From positions 1-7,808 of the forward strand of contig JAFQVE010000160.1 in NCBI GenBank assembly GCA_017408185.1: 7,808 bases of DNA, read 5' to 3'. The translations under genes were made by a program, and so were the position numbers. Of this stretch, positions 7,717 to 7,808 are shown in pieces. Below the pieces are notes generated by a model. That model made no database searches, was not told the origin of the DNA, and saw only the letters and a list, made by a program, of their open reading frames with translations. How positions within the stretch are numbered: position 1 is the stretch's first letter; the number at the start of each line of letters is the position of its first letter. The stretch is from Oscillospiraceae bacterium. Lineage in GTDB: Bacteria; Bacillota_A; Clostridia; Oscillospirales; JAAYXM01.

Positions 7717-7742
7717 TATAATTTTTTATACTTTCAGGTCAA
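7715..7742 (-). promoter_or_regulatory. Candidate promoter P2 for the minus-strand operon, overlapping P1
   Basis: The minus strand shows TTGACC (7742-7737), a 16-base spacer and TATATT (7720-7715, five of six consensus positions). Its -10 box overlaps the first two bases of the P1 -35 box, so the two promoters could not be occupied at the same time. The 16-base spacing is slightly short. At least one of P1 and P2 is likely to drive the operon; the sequence does not show which. Confidence 0.45.
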
Positions 7743-7750
7743 ATTAAGAC

Positions 7751-7779
7751 TTGATTTTTTCAAATTTATAGTGTATTAT
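7751..7779 (+). promoter_or_regulatory. Promoter for a divergent plus-strand gene
   Basis: TTGATT (7751-7756), a 17-base spacer and TATTAT (7774-7779) form a good housekeeping-type promoter firing away from the minus-strand operon. The start would be near 7786, leaving a leader of under 20 bases before the TTG at 7804. An 11-base palindrome, TGTAT-T-ATACA (7772-7782), covers the -10 box and could be an operator, although AT-rich sequence gives such matches by chance. Confidence 0.6.
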
Positions 7780-7803
7780 ACATACAAAAGGACGGTGATT
7801 ATT

Positions 7804-7808
7804 TTGAA
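7804..7808 (+). CDS. Probable start of a divergent gene (first codons only, product unknown)
   Basis: AAGGACGGTGAT at 7788-7799 matches the long Shine-Dalgarno sequence AAGGAGGTGAT apart from one extra base in its middle, and sits four bases before TTG at 7804-7806. The next bases are AA, so residue 2 would be Lys or Asn. Together with the promoter at 7751-7779 this argues for a real gene leaving the window on the right. A GTG at 7795-7797 lies inside the ribosome binding site and is a poorer start. Only five bases are present, so nothing can be said about the product. Confidence 0.45.

Noticed and set aside
7751..7763. TTGA-N5-TCAA inverted repeat as an operator or terminator stem
   Set aside because: Only four paired bases around an all-T centre in AT-rich sequence; this is expected by chance and overlaps the plus-strand -35 box.
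1..7808. tRNA, rRNA, CRISPR array, insertion sequence or riboswitch
   Set aside because: Coding sequence fills all but about 250 bases; the two spacers contain no cloverleaf, direct repeat array, terminal inverted repeat or recognisable aptamer core.

Overview
The window looks like a fragment of a secreted carbohydrate-degradation locus from a Gram-positive anaerobe, most likely a gut or rumen Clostridia member. The basis is indirect: two very large exported proteins with Clostridia-style signal peptides, strong AAGGAGG-type ribosome binding sites, bacterial Ig-like (Big2) domains, InlB-type repeats and a heparinase II/III-type lyase region. I cannot name a species.

Layout. Nearly everything is on the minus strand and reads from right to left. 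(1) 7804-7808: the very start of a probable divergent plus-strand gene (TTG start behind an almost complete Shine-Dalgarno sequence), cut off by the window edge. (2) 7632-7803: a 172-base divergent control region with one good plus-strand promoter and two overlapping candidate minus-strand promoters. (3) 7631-5214: an 805-residue secreted protein with no recognisable enzyme domain, built from two beta-rich modules, InlB-like repeats and a C-terminal Ig/fibronectin-like domain. (4) 5138-5213: a 76-base spacer with a long wobble-containing hairpin but no convincing terminator. (5) 5137 to the left edge: an uninterrupted reading frame of at least 1,712 codons that starts with GTG. It encodes a giant secreted protein with four more copies of the beta-rich module, alternating with five Big2-like domains, followed by the N-terminal part of a heparinase II/III-type lyase. 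Its C-terminus lies outside the window.

How the parts may work together (inference). The two minus-strand genes are probably one operon. Both proteins open with the same module (shared YTYVFS-x-AAHTG-x-AG start). All six modules in the window share one order of landmarks, so I read them as one family of putative glycan-binding or spacer domains that I cannot assign to a named family. A simple model is that the 805-residue protein is a non-catalytic glycan-binding partner and the giant protein carries the lyase, both using the same targeting module. The lyase family suggests an acidic, uronate-containing polysaccharide, but the substrate cannot be read from this sequence. I found no tRNA, rRNA, CRISPR array, insertion sequence or attachment site.
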